A stretch of 41,427 nucleotides of DNA, taken from assembly GCA_947628845.1 (NCBI GenBank), contig CANRBK010000004.1, positions 1-41,427 of the forward strand, in the 5' to 3' direction. The position numbers and the translations under genes are program-made. The first letter of the stretch is position 1. Each line of letters starts with the position of its first letter. The notes beneath the pieces were generated by a model. The model was not told the DNA's origin and ran no database searches. It saw only the letters and a list, made by a program, of their open reading frames with translations. This stretch comes from an uncultured Clostridia bacterium. GTDB lineage: Bacteria; Bacillota; Clostridia; TANB77; CAG-508. Below, piece by piece: positions 15,784 to 24,733 of this stretch.

Positions 15784-17739
15784 TTGAAAATAAATAAAAT
15801 AAAAATAAATTCTTACGGAAAATTAAAGGAAAAAGAAATTGAATTTAAAAAAGGAATAAATATAGTGTATGGTCATAATGAAGCAGGTAAATCTACATTA
15901 ATTAATTTTATTATTAATTCTTTTTATGGAATTTCTAAAAATAAAAGAGGTAAAGAGATTTCGGATTATGATAAATATAAACCTTGGTTAGGAGAAGATT
16001 TTTCTGGAAAAGTAGAATATGAATTGGATAATAAACAAAAATTTGAAATATATAGAGATTTTAATAAGAAAAATCCAAAAATATATAATGAAAATATGGA
16101 AGATATTTCAAAGCAGTTTAATATAGATAAAAATAAAGGAAATGAATTTTTTTATGAACAAACAAAAATAGATGAAGATTTATTTTTATCTACTTTAGCT
16201 ATAAATCAAAATGAAGTAAAATTAGAAAGTCCAGCTCAAAATTTTTTAATACAAAAAATTGCTAACTTAGCACAAACTGGAGATGATAGTGTATCTTTTA
16301 AAAGAATTATAGATAGAATAAATAGAAGACAATTAGATGAAATAGGAACTGATAGGTCAAGAGAAAAGCCTATTAATATATTAGAAAGAAATATACAAGA
16401 ATTAAAAACTGAAAAACAAAAATTAGATAAATATGTTAATTTAAAATATGAATTTGATGAAGAAGAAAAATTTTTATATGATAAAATACAAAGTCTGGAA
16501 TATGAAAATAATTTTTTAAGAGAAAAAAAATTATTAAGTGAAAATGAAAAAATAGAAAATGAAAAAATAAAAATAAAAGAAAATTTAATAAAAACAAATT
16601 CAGAAAATTTAAATGTATTAAATGAAAAAATAAAAAAATTAATAAATAAAAATGATAGTGTTTATGAAAAAAATTTTAAAATAAAAGAAATAGAAAAATA
16701 TAAATTAAAAAAATTAAAAATATTTTTAATTTTTATTTTTATAATTTTAATAATAATGAATATTTTACAATTTATTTATTTAAAGGATACAAAAATTAGA
16801 TATACGTTTCTTCTTACAATACCAACGTTTTTGGTATTATATTTATTTTTAATGTTATATAAAAATCATAAAATAAAAAGTAAAGAAAAAATAGAAAAAA
16901 ATGATGCGAAAAAAATAAATATAGAATTAACAAGTTTAGAAAATGAAAGAAAAATAATAAATGATAATGTAAATAATTTAAAAAAAGAATTAGAAGAAAT
17001 AAAAAATGAATATATTAAGAAAAATAAATTTGAAAATGAAAAAATAAAAAATAAATATAAAAATAAAATAGAAGAAGAAAAAATAAATAATATTATTGAG
17101 ATAAAGGACTTAAAAAATATAAATTTAGAAATTGAGCAAAAACAAAAAATAATAGATGATAGAAAATTGGAATTACGATATTTAGATTTAGATAAAAGGA
17201 ATGTTGATGAACAATTAGATAATTTATCAAAAATAGAAGAAGATTTATTGAATAATAATGAAAAATTGTCAAATTTAAATAATATAAATAAAAGTATGAA
17301 TTTAGCAAAAGAAGTTTTAGCAAAAAGTTATGAAAAGATGAAAAATTCAGTAACACCTAAAGTTACAGAAAATTTATCTAATAATATTTCTAAAATAACA
17401 GATGGGAAATATAATAAAGCCATAATAAATGAAGATGATGGATTAATAGTTGAGCTAGAAAATAGTGATTATGTTTCAGTAAATAGATTGAGTATTGGAA
17501 CAATTGACCAATTATATTTATCTTTAAGACTTTCAATGATAGATGAATTATCAGAAGAAAAAGTGCCAATTTTATTAGATGAGACATTTGCTTTTTATGA
17601 TGATGAAAGATTAAAAAATATTTTATTATTTTTAAATAATGAATTTTCTAATAGACAAATTATTCTTTTTACTTGTACTAATAGAGAAAAAGAAATATTA
17701 AAAGGTACTGATGTTGAATTTAATTATATTTCTTTATAA
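15784..17739 (+). CDS. yhaN: SMC/Rad50-like ATPase, YhaN family
   Basis: Walker A GHNEAGKST is at residues 30-38. The ABC signature (LSIGTIDQLYLSLRLS) and Walker B (VPILLDETFAFYDD) are near the C-terminus, separated by long Lys/Glu-rich coiled coils. Two hydrophobic helices interrupt the coil at about residues 311-357 (FLIFIFIILIIMNILQF and FLLTIPTFLVLYLFLML). This feature is known in YhaN and would place the ATPase at the membrane. The 651-aa length is shorter than the roughly 960 aa of Bacillus YhaN. The TTG start at 15784 follows GAAGGAG. The middle has extreme A-rich codon use, matching the coil. Confidence 0.9.
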   Translation: MKINKIKINSYGKLKEKEIEFKKGINIVYGHNEAGKSTLINFIINSFYGISKNKRGKEISDYDKYKPWLGEDFSGKVEYELDNKQKFEIYRDFNKKNPKIYNENMEDISKQFNIDKNKGNEFFYEQTKIDEDLFLSTLAINQNEVKLESPAQNFLIQKIANLAQTGDDSVSFKRIIDRINRRQLDEIGTDRSREKPINILERNIQELKTEKQKLDKYVNLKYEFDEEEKFLYDKIQSLEYENNFLREKKLLSENEKIENEKIKIKENLIKTNSENLNVLNEKIKKLINKNDSVYEKNFKIKEIEKYKLKKLKIFLIFIFIILIIMNILQFIYLKDTKIRYTFLLTIPTFLVLYLFLMLYKNHKIKSKEKIEKNDAKKINIELTSLENERKIINDNVNNLKKELEEIKNEYIKKNKFENEKIKNKYKNKIEEEKINNIIEIKDLKNINLEIEQKQKIIDDRKLELRYLDLDKRNVDEQLDNLSKIEEDLLNNNEKLSNLNNINKSMNLAKEVLAKSYEKMKNSVTPKVTENLSNNISKITDGKYNKAIINEDDGLIVELENSDYVSVNRLSIGTIDQLYLSLRLSMIDELSEEKVPILLDETFAFYDDERLKNILLFLNNEFSNRQIILFTCTNREKEILKGTDVEFNYISL

Positions 17740-17759
17740 GTAACTATTTGATATTTTAC

Positions 17760-17788
17760 TTGTAAATATAGCTTAATTGTAGTATAAT
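17760..17788 (+). promoter_or_regulatory. Sigma-A promoter of prfA
   Basis: TTGTAA at 17760-17765, a 17-base spacer and TATAAT at 17783-17788. The ribosome site AAGGAG follows about 20 bases later. Confidence 0.7.
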
Positions 17789-17819
17789 ATTAAAAGTTAT
17801 TTTGAAAAGGAGAATATTT

Positions 17820-18881
17820 ATGTTTGAAAAGTTAGAAGCCGTAGAAAAAAGATATGAAGAATTGACAAAAATGATAAGTGATCCAGAAATAATATCTAAT
17901 CAATCAGAATGGCAAAAGTTAATGAAAGAGCATTCAAGTATAGAAGACGTAGTTTTAAAATTTAAAGAATATAAAAAAATAAAAGAATCAATGGATGAAG
18001 CTAAAGAAATGATGGAAGACAAAGAATTAAAAGAATTAGCTGAGGCAGAATATTATGAATCAAAAGAACAATTGCCAAAAATAGAAGAAGAATTAAAATT
18101 ATTATTAATACCAAAAGATCCTGATGATGATAAGAATATTATTTGTGAAATTAGAGCTGGGGCAGGTGGAGAAGAAGCAGCTTTATTTGCGGGAACATTA
18201 TTTAGAATGTATACTATGTATGCAGAAACAAAACATTGGAAAGTAGAAGTATTAAATGAAAATGAAACAGGGTTAGGCGGATATAAAGAAATAACATTTA
18301 TGATTACAGGAAAAGGTGTATATAGTAGATTAAAATTCGAAAGTGGAGTACATAGAGTACAAAGAGTTCCAGATACAGAAAGTAGTGGTAGAATTCATAC
18401 TTCAACTGCTACGGTAGCTGTACTTCCAGTTGTCGAAGATGTAGAAATAGAAATTAATCCAGCAGATATAAAGATGGAGGTTTTCCGTTCTTCTGGTGCG
18501 GGGGGACAACATATAAACAAAACATCTTCAGCCGTAAGGCTTATACATGAACCAACAGGAATTGTTGTTGAATGCCAAACAGAAAGATCTCAATTCCAAA
18601 ATAGAGATAATGCAATGAGAATGCTTAGAACAAAGCTTTATGAAATAGAAAAACAAAAACAAGATAGTGAAGTAGCAAATGCAAGAAAATCTCAAGTTGG
18701 TTCTGGAGATAGAAGCGAAAAAATCAGAACATATAATTATCCTCAAGGAAGAATTACTGATCACAGAATTGGAATGAGTATTTATCAAATGGAAAATTTC
18801 TTAAATGGAAATTTAGATGAAATGATAGATAATTTAATAGCTGCAGATAGAGCAGAAAGATTAAAGGGAGAAGATGAATAA
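17820..18881 (+). CDS. prfA: Peptide chain release factor 1
   Basis: RF1 terminates translation at UAA and UAG. The start at 17820 ([15 protein letters not shown]) is chosen over a TTG at 17802 because AAAAGGAG lies just upstream of it. The 353-residue length is typical. [12 protein letters not shown] is at about residues 114-125, the codon-recognition PxT tripeptide appears as PDT at 184-186 within [17 protein letters not shown], and the catalytic GGQ is at 228-230. No prmC, the methylase of that glutamine, is adjacent. The gene ends at a hairpin that also covers the next gene's ribosome site. Confidence 0.97.
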   Translation: MFEKLEAVEKRYEELTKMISDPEIISNQSEWQKLMKEHSSIEDVVLKFKEYKKIKESMDEAKEMMEDKELKELAEAEYYESKEQLPKIEEELKLLLIPKDPDDDKNIICEIRAGAGGEEAALFAGTLFRMYTMYAETKHWKVEVLNENETGLGGYKEITFMITGKGVYSRLKFESGVHRVQRVPDTESSGRIHTSTATVAVLPVVEDVEIEINPADIKMEVFRSSGAGGQHINKTSSAVRLIHEPTGIVVECQTERSQFQNRDNAMRMLRTKLYEIEKQKQDSEVANARKSQVGSGDRSEKIRTYNYPQGRITDHRIGMSIYQMENFLNGNLDEMIDNLIAADRAERLKGEDE

Positions 18882-18884
18882 AAT

Positions 18885-18934
18885 AAAACTCTTTAAAATA
18901 TATTTAAATAAAATATATTTTAAGGAGTTTTTTT
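18885..18934 (+). terminator. prfA terminator overlapping the ribosome site of the ZIP gene
   Basis: A 20-bp stem, 18885-18904 with 18912-18931, has one G-T pair and a seven-base loop and is followed by a T7 run at 18928-18934. The right arm contains TAAGGAG (18921-18927), the ribosome site for the ATG at 18936, so one structure ends prfA transcripts and hides the next start site. Confidence 0.8.
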
Positions 18935-18935
18935 G

Positions 18936-19679
18936 ATGAATGAAATTTTAAGAACAACATTATTAGGATTATTTTTTGGTACATTTGGAACTACATTAGG
19001 TGGAATCTTAGGGGTAGTAATAAAAAAGAATTCGAATAAATTTTTAAGTTTTATATTATCATTTGCTTCGGGACTAATGATGGCGGTAATATGTTTTGAT
19101 TTAATTCCTGAGGCTTTAGAGATTAGCAATATTTATAGTGTAATTTTAGGAGTATTATTTGGAATTATTGCAATGATTTTCTGTGATGTATTTGTACAAA
19201 ATAAATTTAGTAAAAAAGAAAAGGAATATAGCCATAATAATGATCTATTAAGAACAGGGATAATTGTTTCAATAGGATTAGCAATTCACAATTTTCCTGA
19301 AGGCTTAGCTATAGGTTCTGGCTTTGAAGCGTCATTAAGACTGGGTCTAGGTTTAGCTATTGCAATTTGCTTACATGATATACCAGAAGGTATATCAATG
19401 GCAGTTCCTATGAAAAATGGCGGAATGAATAAAGTAAAAGTTATCTTTTATGTTATTTTATCAGGAATAACTACAGGAATAGGTGCATTTTTTGGAGCAA
19501 TTGTTGGATCAATATCACAAGCTGTAATTGCAGTTTGCCTAAGCTTTGCAGCAGGTGCAATGTTATATATTGTTTCTGGTGAATTAATTCCTGAATCAAA
19601 TAAATTATATAAAGGAAGAATGAGTGCAATTGGAAATATGATAGGATTTATAATTGGAATTTTTGCAACAAAACTATAG
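18936..19679 (+). CDS. ZIP-family metal transporter
   Basis: ZIP transporters import divalent metals such as zinc or iron across the cytoplasmic membrane. The ATG at 18936 is preferred to the TTG three bases earlier, because AAGGAG ends eight bases upstream of it. About eight hydrophobic helices are visible. The metal-site motifs HNFPEGLAIG (118-127) and HDIPEGISMAVP (147-158) lie in helices 4 and 5. A charged loop at about residues 88-106 with one histidine (KKEKEYSHNND) separates helices 3 and 4. The 247-residue length fits the GufA/ZupT group. The ribosome site is buried in the upstream terminator stem, which suggests tightly limited or regulated expression. Substrate is not predictable from sequence. 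Confidence 0.92.
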   Translation: MNEILRTTLLGLFFGTFGTTLGGILGVVIKKNSNKFLSFILSFASGLMMAVICFDLIPEALEISNIYSVILGVLFGIIAMIFCDVFVQNKFSKKEKEYSHNNDLLRTGIIVSIGLAIHNFPEGLAIGSGFEASLRLGLGLAIAICLHDIPEGISMAVPMKNGGMNKVKVIFYVILSGITTGIGAFFGAIVGSISQAVIAVCLSFAAGAMLYIVSGELIPESNKLYKGRMSAIGNMIGFIIGIFATKL

Positions 19680-19712
19680 CGAAAAAATGTTTGAAAAAAC
19701 TTTTAAATTCTA

Positions 19713-19741
19713 TTGACTTTTAATATAGGAAATTATATAAT
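19713..19741 (+). promoter_or_regulatory. Sigma-A promoter of pcrA
   Basis: TTGACT at 19713-19718 and TATAAT at 19736-19741 with a 17-base spacer, 39 bases before the ATG. Confidence 0.8.
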
Positions 19742-19780
19742 TGGTCGAGAAAATAAAAGTCAAAAGAATAGGAGAAAAAG

Positions 19781-22081
19781 ATGCAAAATATATTAGAAGG
19801 ATTAAATGATAAACAATATGAAGCAGTACAAAATACAGAGGGACCTTGTTTGGTTATAGCAGGGGCAGGAAGTGGAAAAACAAAAGTATTAACACACAAA
19901 ATAGCTTATTTAATACAAGAAAAAGGAGTATTACCTTGGAATATTTTAGCAATTACATTTACAAATAAAGCAGCAAATGAAATGAAAGAAAGAATTGCAA
20001 ATTTAGTGGGTGATGTTGCAAAAGATATATGGATGGGAACATTTCACTCTATATGTGTCCGTATATTAAGAAGATTTATAGATAGAATTGGTTTTGATTC
20101 ATCATTTATTATATTTGATACATCTGATCAAAGAACTTTAATAAAATCATGTATAAAAAGTGTAGGCTTAGATGATAAATTATATACGGATAGGAGCGTT
20201 TTATCAGAAATAAGTAATGCAAAAAATGAAATGCTTGAACCAGAGCAATATGCTGTTAAAGCAAATGGGGATTATAGAAAAGAAAAAATAGCATTAGTTT
20301 ATGAATTATATCAAAAAAGATTAAAAGAAAATAATGCATTAGATTTTGATGATATTATAAATTATACTATAAAAATTTTAATGGATAATCCAGATATATT
20401 AGATTACTATTCAGATAAATTTAAATATGTTTTAGTAGATGAATATCAAGATACAAATAAATCACAATTTACATTAGTTACTTTATTAGCATCAAAAAAT
20501 GGAAATATAACAGTAGTTGGAGATAATGACCAAGGGATATATAGCTTTCGAGGTGCGGATATTTCTAATATTTTAAATTTTGAAAAAGATTTTCCAGGAA
20601 CTAAAATAATAAAATTAGAGCAAAATTATAGATGTACAGGAAATATTTTGAAAGTTGCTAATTCCGTAATAAAAAATAATGAAGTAACTTATAAAAAAAT
20701 ATTATGGACAGAAAATGATATAGGAAAATTACCTCGAGTATATTCAGCAAGTAACGAATATGATGAAGGAACATATATAGCAGAACAAATTGAACATTTA
20801 AGAAGGGAAGAATATTATAAATATTCGGATTTCTCAATTTTATATAGAATTAATACACAATCAAGAGCTATAGAGGATATTTTAAGAAGGGAAAATATAC
20901 CATATAAAATTATAGGTGGACAAAAATTCTATGAAAGAAAAGAAATAAAAGATATTATTTCATATTTAAGGTTAATACAAAATGTATCAGATAATTTGAG
21001 CTTAAAAAGGGTAATAAATGAACCTAAGAGAGGGATAGGAAAAACTAGCTTAGATAAAGTTGAAGAAATATCAAATAATAGTGGAATTTCTATGTATGAA
21101 ATAATTAAAAATTCAGATCAATATGGTTTAAATAGAGTTTTTGTAAATTCTAGAGAGTTTATAAATTGCATAGAGGAATTAAAAGCAAAAAAAGATAATA
21201 TGAAAATATCAGAATTAATTAAGGATACACTTAGTAAATCTGGATATATTAAATCATTAGAAAATGAAAATACTATTGAAGCTGAAAATAGAATAGAAAA
21301 TTTAAATGAATTTTTAACAGTAGCAATAGAATTCGAAGAAGAATTTGTAGATAACAAGTTAAGCGATTTTTTAGAAGGAATAACCTTATCTAGTGATATT
21401 GATGAAATGGAAGAAACAGAAGATGCAGTAACACTTATGACATTACATAGTGCAAAAGGTTTGGAATTTCCAGTTGTATTTTTAGTCGGATTAGAAGAAG
21501 GAATTTTTCCAGGCTATAAATCAATATCAGAACAAAAAGAGCTAGAAGAAGAAAGACGTTTATGTTATGTAGGAATTACCAGAGCAAAAGAAAACTTATT
21601 TTTAACATTTAGTAAACAACGTACAATATTTGGATCTACTAGTTGTAATCAAGTCTCAAGATTTTTAAAAGAGATACCAAGTGAATTGCTAGATGGTTAT
21701 GATGAAGCATTAGGAGATAGGCAAGAAAATGATATTTTTGAAGATTCAAAATATAGTTGGACTTATGGAAGAAAAAGTAATGAAAATATTAAAACTTATA
21801 AATTTGATAAACAACCATCAATTGTTGCAGCATCAAATAATAGTGGATTTATGTTTAGAACTGCAGAGAGCTTTTTAAATTCTCTAAGCAAAAAGTCTAG
21901 TGATAATGATGTTGATTTATCTAAATACAAGGTAGGAGTAAGAATTTTTCACAAAAAGTTTGGAGAAGGTTTAATTAGTAATGTTGAACCTGAAGGAGAA
22001 GATTTAAAAGTTGATATTCAATTTGATAAGGTTGGACATAAACGTTTAATGGCAAAATTTGCTAATCTAGAAATAATATAG
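19781..22081 (+). CDS. pcrA: ATP-dependent DNA helicase PcrA/UvrD
   Basis: This superfamily 1A 3'-5' helicase acts in repair and plasmid or replication-conflict processing. Helicase motifs appear in order: Q motif (LNDKQYEAV), motif I GAGSGKT (28-34), Ia (ITFTNKAANEMKERI), GTFHSICVRILR, motif II LVDEYQDTN, motif III VGDNDQGIYSFRGAD, motif IV LEQNYRC, motif V TLMTLHSAKGLEFPVVFLVG, and motif VI EERRLCYVGITRAKE. The C-terminal tail ends in a GVRIFHKKFGEG RNA-polymerase-interaction-type fold. The length of 766 aa is typical. GGAGA precedes the ATG. It stands alone between a promoter and a terminator. Confidence 0.97.
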   Translation: MQNILEGLNDKQYEAVQNTEGPCLVIAGAGSGKTKVLTHKIAYLIQEKGVLPWNILAITFTNKAANEMKERIANLVGDVAKDIWMGTFHSICVRILRRFIDRIGFDSSFIIFDTSDQRTLIKSCIKSVGLDDKLYTDRSVLSEISNAKNEMLEPEQYAVKANGDYRKEKIALVYELYQKRLKENNALDFDDIINYTIKILMDNPDILDYYSDKFKYVLVDEYQDTNKSQFTLVTLLASKNGNITVVGDNDQGIYSFRGADISNILNFEKDFPGTKIIKLEQNYRCTGNILKVANSVIKNNEVTYKKILWTENDIGKLPRVYSASNEYDEGTYIAEQIEHLRREEYYKYSDFSILYRINTQSRAIEDILRRENIPYKIIGGQKFYERKEIKDIISYLRLIQNVSDNLSLKRVINEPKRGIGKTSLDKVEEISNNSGISMYEIIKNSDQYGLNRVFVNSREFINCIEELKAKKDNMKISELIKDTLSKSGYIKSLENENTIEAENRIENLNEFLTVAIEFEEEFVDNKLSDFLEGITLSSDIDEMEETEDAVTLMTLHSAKGLEFPVVFLVGLEEGIFPGYKSISEQKELEEERRLCYVGITRAKENLFLTFSKQRTIFGSTSCNQVSRFLKEIPSELLDGYDEALGDRQENDIFEDSKYSWTYGRKSNENIKTYKFDKQPSIVAASNNSGFMFRTAESFLNSLSKKSSDNDVDLSKYKVGVRIFHKKFGEGLISNVEPEGEDLKVDIQFDKVGHKRLMAKFANLEII

Positions 22082-22087
22082 AGTATT

Positions 22088-22119
22088 AAGAAGGTAATTT
22101 TATATAATTATCTTCTTTT
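22088..22119 (+). terminator. Intrinsic terminator of pcrA
   Basis: AAGAAGGTAATT (22088-22099) pairs with AATTATCTTCTT (22106-22117), with one G-T pair, and is followed by T. Confidence 0.8.
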
Positions 22120-22195
22120 ATTTAAATGTATGTATAAAGAGTTAAAAATTGAAAATAATAAATAAATAAAATAAAAATGGAAAGGAAGTATAAAA

Positions 22196-22384
22196 ATGGC
22201 AGATTTAAATCAAATGGAATTGCAACATCTAAGACATCTAATAGGAGAACACGAGACTATATATCAAAAATTAAACACATATTCATCACAAGCAGTAGAT
22301 CCACAAATAAAGCAAATATTTACAAAAGCAGCTCAAGATAGTTTAAATACAAAACAAAAATTAATGACTTTTTTAAATAATTAA
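22196..22384 (+). CDS. Small spore coat-like protein
   Basis: This 62-residue, mostly helical protein (MADLNQMELQHLRHLIGEHE...) resembles the short coat-associated proteins found next to CotF-type genes in clostridia. It is rich in Gln, His and Leu and has no membrane segment. AAGGAAG precedes the ATG. The next gene, a clearer CotF-family member, begins 63 bases downstream, and the two share the pattern of a long helix followed by a KAAQDSLNTKQKL helix. Its assignment rests on that context and general resemblance, so it is less certain than its neighbour. Confidence 0.7.
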   Translation: MADLNQMELQHLRHLIGEHETIYQKLNTYSSQAVDPQIKQIFTKAAQDSLNTKQKLMTFLNN

Positions 22385-22447
22385 TTTAGCAGACAAAATT
22401 TTGAATAGCGATGAACGTAGCTAAGCAAAGTGAAAGGAGGAAAAATA

Positions 22448-22693
22448 ATGGACGAAAAAACTATGGTAAATGATATTTTATCAGGAATTAAATCGGATTT
22501 AACAGCTTACCAAACGGCTATTTCCGAAGCAGAAAATATGAATTTAAGACAAGCGTTTCAACAAATAAGAAACAATGATGAAAGTTTTCAATATGAACTT
22601 TTTAAAATAGCACAAGCAAAAGGGTATTATAAACCTGCTCAAAAGGCTACACCTACAGAAATTGATACTATAAAAAATGAATTACAACAATAA
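22448..22693 (+). CDS. CotF-family spore coat protein
   Basis: This 81-residue protein matches the Coat_F family, ferritin-like helical proteins of the spore coat. Signatures are MVNDILSGIKSDLTAYQTAI at residues 6-25, then EAENMNLRQAFQQIRNNDES and a C-terminal AQAKGYYKPAQKAT segment, where KGYYKPA is a hallmark. The ATG at 22448 is chosen over the GTG at 22430 because the latter codon overlaps the AAAGGAGG ribosome site. It forms a pair with the preceding small gene and ends at a terminator. Confidence 0.88.
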   Translation: MDEKTMVNDILSGIKSDLTAYQTAISEAENMNLRQAFQQIRNNDESFQYELFKIAQAKGYYKPAQKATPTEIDTIKNELQQ

Positions 22694-22700
22694 AAATAAA

Positions 22701-22736
22701 AACGAGAAATATAAAAATATATTTCTTGTTTTTTTT
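22701..22736 (+). terminator. Intrinsic terminator of the coat-protein pair
   Basis: ACGAGAAATATA pairs with TATATTTCTTGT (one G-T pair) around AAAA, followed by a run of T. Confidence 0.85.
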
Positions 22737-22739
22737 ATA

Positions 22740-22770
22740 TTGTAGGAAAGTTCTCTGAATTTTCTATAAT
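22740..22770. repeat. Short palindromic repeat, copy 1 (degenerate)
   Basis: TTGTAGGAAAGTTC folds back on GAATTTTCTATAA through G-T pairs and one bulge. The 25 bases at 22731-22755 recur exactly, in reverse orientation, at 41230-41254. Both copies touch an intrinsic terminator. Confidence 0.6.
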
Positions 22771-22877
22771 ATAAAGCATTCCACTAATAAAAAATTACGG
22801 GAATATATATTTAGGCTATTGCAAAAAAATAAAAAAAAGTATAAAATAATGTTATAAAATTTTAAGGAGATTTTGTA

Positions 22878-23897
22878 ATGTTAAAAAAGATATTAATACA
22901 TACAAGAAAATCAGTAAAATTAGTAGTTTTAATAACAATTACACTTTTAATAGCTTTAGGATTTATAGCATCATTTTATAAAATAAGTTATAGTGTAAAT
23001 ATAGATGGAAAAGTAATAGGATATACAGATAATAAAAGTAAATTACAATCACAAATTAACGAATATATAGAAAATGGTGAAAATGAGAATGCAGCTTTTG
23101 TGCAAGTAGAAAGCCTACCAGAATATAATATGTGCTTGGTAAAAAAAGATGTTAGCTCAGATGATAATGAAATTTTTGATGCAATAAAATCTGAAGGTGT
23201 AACATATTATAGATATTATGCTATATTAGATAATCAAGAAGAAAAGATATATGTGGCTAATTTTTCAGAGGCAGAGGCAATAGTAAATAATTTGAAAGAG
23301 CAAAGTAGCTCAAATATAGATAATATAACAATTGCAGAAAAATATGAAACTGAATTAAAAGATATGACAACAATAGAAGATGGAATTGCTAAATTGTATG
23401 TTAAACCTGAAAACAAAATAACTACATTAGCATCTAATAATAAATCAACAAGTAGTGATAAAACTTCTACGGGGCAGGTTAATGTGGCATCAAATATTTC
23501 TAGTAATAAAGTTGATTTAGGAATATCTTTAGTAAAACCGGTATCAGGAATAATAACATCTAGATTTGGAGTAAGTAGTAATATTAGAAGATCATCTCAT
23601 ACTGGATTAGATATAGCAACATCAGCGGGAACGGCAATAAAAGCAGCAGCATCTGGAAAAGTTACTTTTTCAGGATGGAAAGGATCATATGGTTATATGA
23701 TAGTAATAACACATAGCAATGGAGTACAAACATATTATGGACATTGTAGTGCTTTATATTATACAACAGGACAATCTGTATCACAGGGACAAACAATAGC
23801 AGCAGTAGGTTCTACTGGTAATTCAACAGGACCTCACTTACATTTTGAAATTAGAGTTAATGGGGTAGCATATAATCCTCAAAAGTATGTATATTAA
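22878..23897 (+). CDS. M23-family cell-wall endopeptidase
   Basis: This membrane-anchored LytM/lysostaphin-type zinc endopeptidase is predicted to cut peptide cross-links outside the cell. One N-terminal helix (about 13-34) anchors it. An extracytoplasmic region (35-180) of unknown fold is followed by a Ser/Thr/Asn linker (185-210). The M23 domain (220-339) keeps all active-site motifs: HTGLD (H241, D245), YGHC (H289) and HLHFE (H320, H322), so it is probably active. The architecture resembles sporulation proteins of the SpoIIQ type, but general wall remodelling is equally possible. GGAGATTTTGTA precedes the ATG. It is monocistronic, between terminators. Confidence 0.9.
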   Translation: MLKKILIHTRKSVKLVVLITITLLIALGFIASFYKISYSVNIDGKVIGYTDNKSKLQSQINEYIENGENENAAFVQVESLPEYNMCLVKKDVSSDDNEIFDAIKSEGVTYYRYYAILDNQEEKIYVANFSEAEAIVNNLKEQSSSNIDNITIAEKYETELKDMTTIEDGIAKLYVKPENKITTLASNNKSTSSDKTSTGQVNVASNISSNKVDLGISLVKPVSGIITSRFGVSSNIRRSSHTGLDIATSAGTAIKAAASGKVTFSGWKGSYGYMIVITHSNGVQTYYGHCSALYYTTGQSVSQGQTIAAVGSTGNSTGPHLHFEIRVNGVAYNPQKYVY

Positions 23898-23905
23898 ATA
23901 AAAAA

Positions 23906-23936
23906 ATAAATGGAACCAAATTATGGTTCCATTTTT
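23906..23936. terminator. Bidirectional terminator between the M23 gene and mecA
   Basis: AAATGGAACC and GGTTCCATTT pair around AAATTAT. T runs follow on the plus strand (TTTTT) and on the minus strand (TTTATTTTTTT), so it can serve both convergent genes. Confidence 0.85.
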
Positions 23937-23939
23937 GCG

Positions 23940-24545
23940 TTATCCAAAATATTTTATTCCTGTTTTAATAGCATTGTTTTTAATAACAATTTTTCCATGT
24001 TCTTTCAATTTAAATTTAAAATTTTTAGTATATGCTAAAAATGTAGAAAATTCTGATAAAGATGAGTGAAATAAATTTAATGATTTATGAAAAGCATCTA
24101 TATTATCAACTATTAAGTAATATGTATTATTATAAAAATATAAAATAGATGATTTAAAAAGATGTTTTAAGTCGATATTATTATTTTTATTTAAAAAGCT
24201 ACAGAAGTCACAAAAATCTTCAAAATCATTAAATTGATATATATAGCAAGAAGTATGAACTTTTTTGGCTGTTAAAAATTTTTTTGGTCTATTTTTAGAA
24301 TCAATATATTTTGTTATTGTAAATATAAAAACATCATCATTTTGAAAGTAAGCTTCTATTAATATTTTGTGTCCCTCAGTATCAAAATTTATTTCTTTTT
24401 TTGCTTTATTTAATATTTCCAAAAATAATTTTTGAGATTCCGGTGTTGTTAGCAATATTTTTCGGATATCAATGTTTTTATCTTTGAGATCATCATTTCT
24501 TAATATTATTCTTATTTTGTTATCAGTTAATTTTTCTATTTTCAT
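23940..24545 (-). CDS. mecA: Adaptor protein MecA
   Basis: MecA delivers substrates to the ClpC-ClpP protease. In Bacillus it controls competence, and in clostridia its targets are largely unknown. The N-terminus MKIEKLTDNKIRIILRNDDL is the typical target-binding start, with KNIDIRKILL and the conserved LFLEILNKAKKEINFD following. A variable linker leads to the C-terminal ClpC-binding domain (about 100-195), recognised by YQFNDFEDFCDFC and LYFYNNTYYLIV-type strands. The 201-residue length fits. GGAGG on the minus strand lies eight bases upstream of the ATG. No competence gene is adjacent. Confidence 0.9.
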   Translation of the reverse strand: MKIEKLTDNKIRIILRNDDLKDKNIDIRKILLTTPESQKLFLEILNKAKKEINFDTEGHKILIEAYFQNDDVFIFTITKYIDSKNRPKKFLTAKKVHTSCYIYQFNDFEDFCDFCSFLNKNNNIDLKHLFKSSILYFYNNTYYLIVDNIDAFHKSLNLFHSSLSEFSTFLAYTKNFKFKLKEHGKIVIKNNAIKTGIKYFG

Positions 24546-24647
24546 TGAAATACCTCCAATACTATTAATTATATTATACTACTATTTATATTATATTTAA
24601 AGGAACAAATTTTGGTAATTATAATTTGGTAAATTTGTATAAATTAC

Positions 24648-24676
24648 TTGAAAAAAATGTTAAATCAAGATATAAT
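24648..24676 (+). promoter_or_regulatory. Sigma-A promoter of the DUF4321-radC-mre-mrdA-minC unit
   Basis: TTGAAA at 24648-24653 and TATAAT at 24671-24676 with a 17-base spacer. No terminator was found between here and the end of minC, so this promoter may drive all seven genes. Confidence 0.8.
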
Positions 24677-24733
24677 ACCTATATATTAAAAAAAGCACAT
24701 CCGTAAGGACAAAAGAAAAATTGGAGGTATAAA

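Noticed and set aside
22790-22860. Promoter for the M23 gene (TTGCAA ... TATAAA)
   Set aside because: The spacer is only 15 bases and the region is almost pure A/T; too weak to call.
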